DNA of 64,000 nt from Kordia algicida OT-1 (lineage in GTDB: Bacteria > Bacteroidota > Bacteroidia > Flavobacteriales > Flavobacteriaceae), in assembly GCF_000154725.1 (NCBI RefSeq), contig NZ_DS544873.1, forward strand, positions 2,989,397 through 3,053,396, given 5' to 3'. Positions 63,210-64,000 of this stretch are shown here, one piece after another (the stretch's first letter is position 1; each line of letters opens with the position of its first letter). The notes under the pieces are model-generated. The model made no database searches, was not told where the DNA came from, and saw only the letters and a program-made list of their open reading frames with translations. Made by a program: the position numbers and the translations under genes.

Positions 63210-64000
63210 ATGAAAAAAAGTGTAGTACATATCGAGAAATTAAAGCTAGCAATGCAAAATGGTTACATTCACAACTGTAAACATCCAACAGCAAATTTGT
63301 GGATATACAACTATACACAAGCTGCACAATACGATCAATATTGGACCGAAGAAACGTTGCAATGTAGAGGACTAATTCTAGATGAAAACTACAATATTGT
63401 AGCAAAACCAATCCGGAAATTTTTCAACATAGAAGAAATTGGATATGATAAATTACCAAACCTACCATTTCAAGTTTTTGAAAAAATGGACGGTTCACTT
63501 GGAATTTTATATTGGTTAAACGAAACTCCATACATCGCAACCAGAGGTTCATTTACTAGCAAACAAGCCATCAAAGCCACTGAAATATTGCATTCAAAAT
63601 ATACCGCTACTTTTAATAAATTAGACAAAAGCAAAACCTATATATTTGAAATCATCTATCCAGAAAATAGAATTATTGTAGATTACGGTTTGGAAGAAAA
63701 GTTGGTTTTATTAGCAATTACAGATACAAAAACTGGTAAAAATGAACCATTGCAAGACATTGGATTTCCAATACCAACACGTTACAATTTTTCGTCGTTG
63801 CATGAATTAAAAAACCTAAACTGGAAAAACCAAGAAGGTTTTGTCATTCAATATGAAAATGGTTTCCGAGTAAAAATCAAATTTGAAGATTATATTGAAT
63901 TGCACAAAATTGTGACACAAGTATCTTCCTTAACCATTTGGGAAACCCTAAAAACAGAAGGAAAACTAACAGAATGGATTGAAAACATTCCTGACGAATT
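63210..64000 (+). CDS. T4 Rnl1-like RNA ligase, partial (3' end outside window)
   Basis: The frame from ATG 63210 stays open to the window end (263 residues visible). It has the nucleotidyltransferase motif I FEKMDGSLGILYW (Lys-x-Asp-Gly-Ser, the lysine that becomes adenylated), motif IIIa-like TYIFEIIYPENRI, and motif IV/V NQEGFVIQYENGFRVKIKF. Also LQCRGLILDENYNIVAKPI is a typical upstream segment. T4 Rnl1-type ligases join RNA ends with ATP, usually to repair broken tRNAs. The N-terminal MKKSVVHIEKLKLAMQNGYI is ahead of motif I as in this family. A nearby kinase/phosphatase partner may lie beyond the window. Confidence 0.9.
   Translation, partial: MKKSVVHIEKLKLAMQNGYIHNCKHPTANLWIYNYTQAAQYDQYWTEETLQCRGLILDENYNIVAKPIRKFFNIEEIGYDKLPNLPFQVFEKMDGSLGILYWLNETPYIATRGSFTSKQAIKATEILHSKYTATFNKLDKSKTYIFEIIYPENRIIVDYGLEEKLVLLAITDTKTGKNEPLQDIGFPIPTRYNFSSLHELKNLNWKNQEGFVIQYENGFRVKIKFEDYIELHKIVTQVSSLTIWETLKTEGKLTEWIENIPDE

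Overview
The window is a chromosomal stretch of a flavobacterium (Bacteroidota, Flavobacteriaceae). The signs are an AT-rich genome, promoters of the Bacteroidota type (a -7 box TAnnTTTG, with a TTG about 18-20 bases upstream where it can be seen), few Shine-Dalgarno sites, and marker families such as XrtF exosortase, GYDIA-type GHMP kinase, DUF6089 and POT/DPP4 peptide-use genes. A marine Kordia-like organism would fit, but the genus is a guess.

Layout. 1-6.3 kb is the envelope-biogenesis cluster: NAD kinase 3' end, DUF6089, uppS, bamA and two OmpH/Skp chaperones, ending at a strong terminator. 6.4-14.1 kb holds three tandem paralogues of a large exported macroglobulin-like/TonB-plug protein; copies 2 and 3 are almost identical over about 2.1 kb. 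14.3-16 kb has the XrtF exosortase with its partner and a free-methionine-sulfoxide reductase. 16.2-20.9 kb is a gluconate-use operon: a gluconokinase/6-phosphogluconate dehydrogenase fusion, an Nramp-fold transporter without the metal ligands, a GntR/FadR regulator and an SDR, preceded by a clear palindromic operator and followed by a decayed lipoprotein gene. 21.7-28.8 kb carries purH and the rod-shape operon mreBCD-mrdA-rodA.

28.9-31.1 kb is the most unusual part. Two tiny double-glycine-leader peptides with four invariant cysteines sit beside a fusion of a degenerate C39-like domain, a VKOR domain and a thioredoxin-like domain, which suggests a dedicated oxidative-folding system for small secreted disulfide peptides. 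31.1-35.9 kb (minus strand) has YcxB-like, nuclease, ABC permease and Prc-type protease genes, with a 9-unit heptanucleotide repeat in front of the nuclease. 36.1-41.7 kb (plus strand) has surE, lpxB, a two-repeat MVL-like lectin, an NlpC/P60 lipoprotein and comEC. 41.7-48.9 kb (minus) has a thioredoxin and a DPP4-POT-POT peptide-use operon. 49.3-51.5 kb has class II HMG-CoA reductase and GYDIA kinase (mevalonate branch). 51.6-59.3 kb (minus) is the conserved coaX-OMP-TPR-lptC-CNNM-PpiD cluster. After tRNA-Phe (59.4 kb) come an AT-rich pentapeptide-repeat membrane protein, a WYL regulator, a divergent DnaQ-like exonuclease, a structured intergenic repeat, and an Rnl1-type RNA ligase cut by the window end.

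No insertion sequence, integrase, CRISPR array or rRNA was seen.
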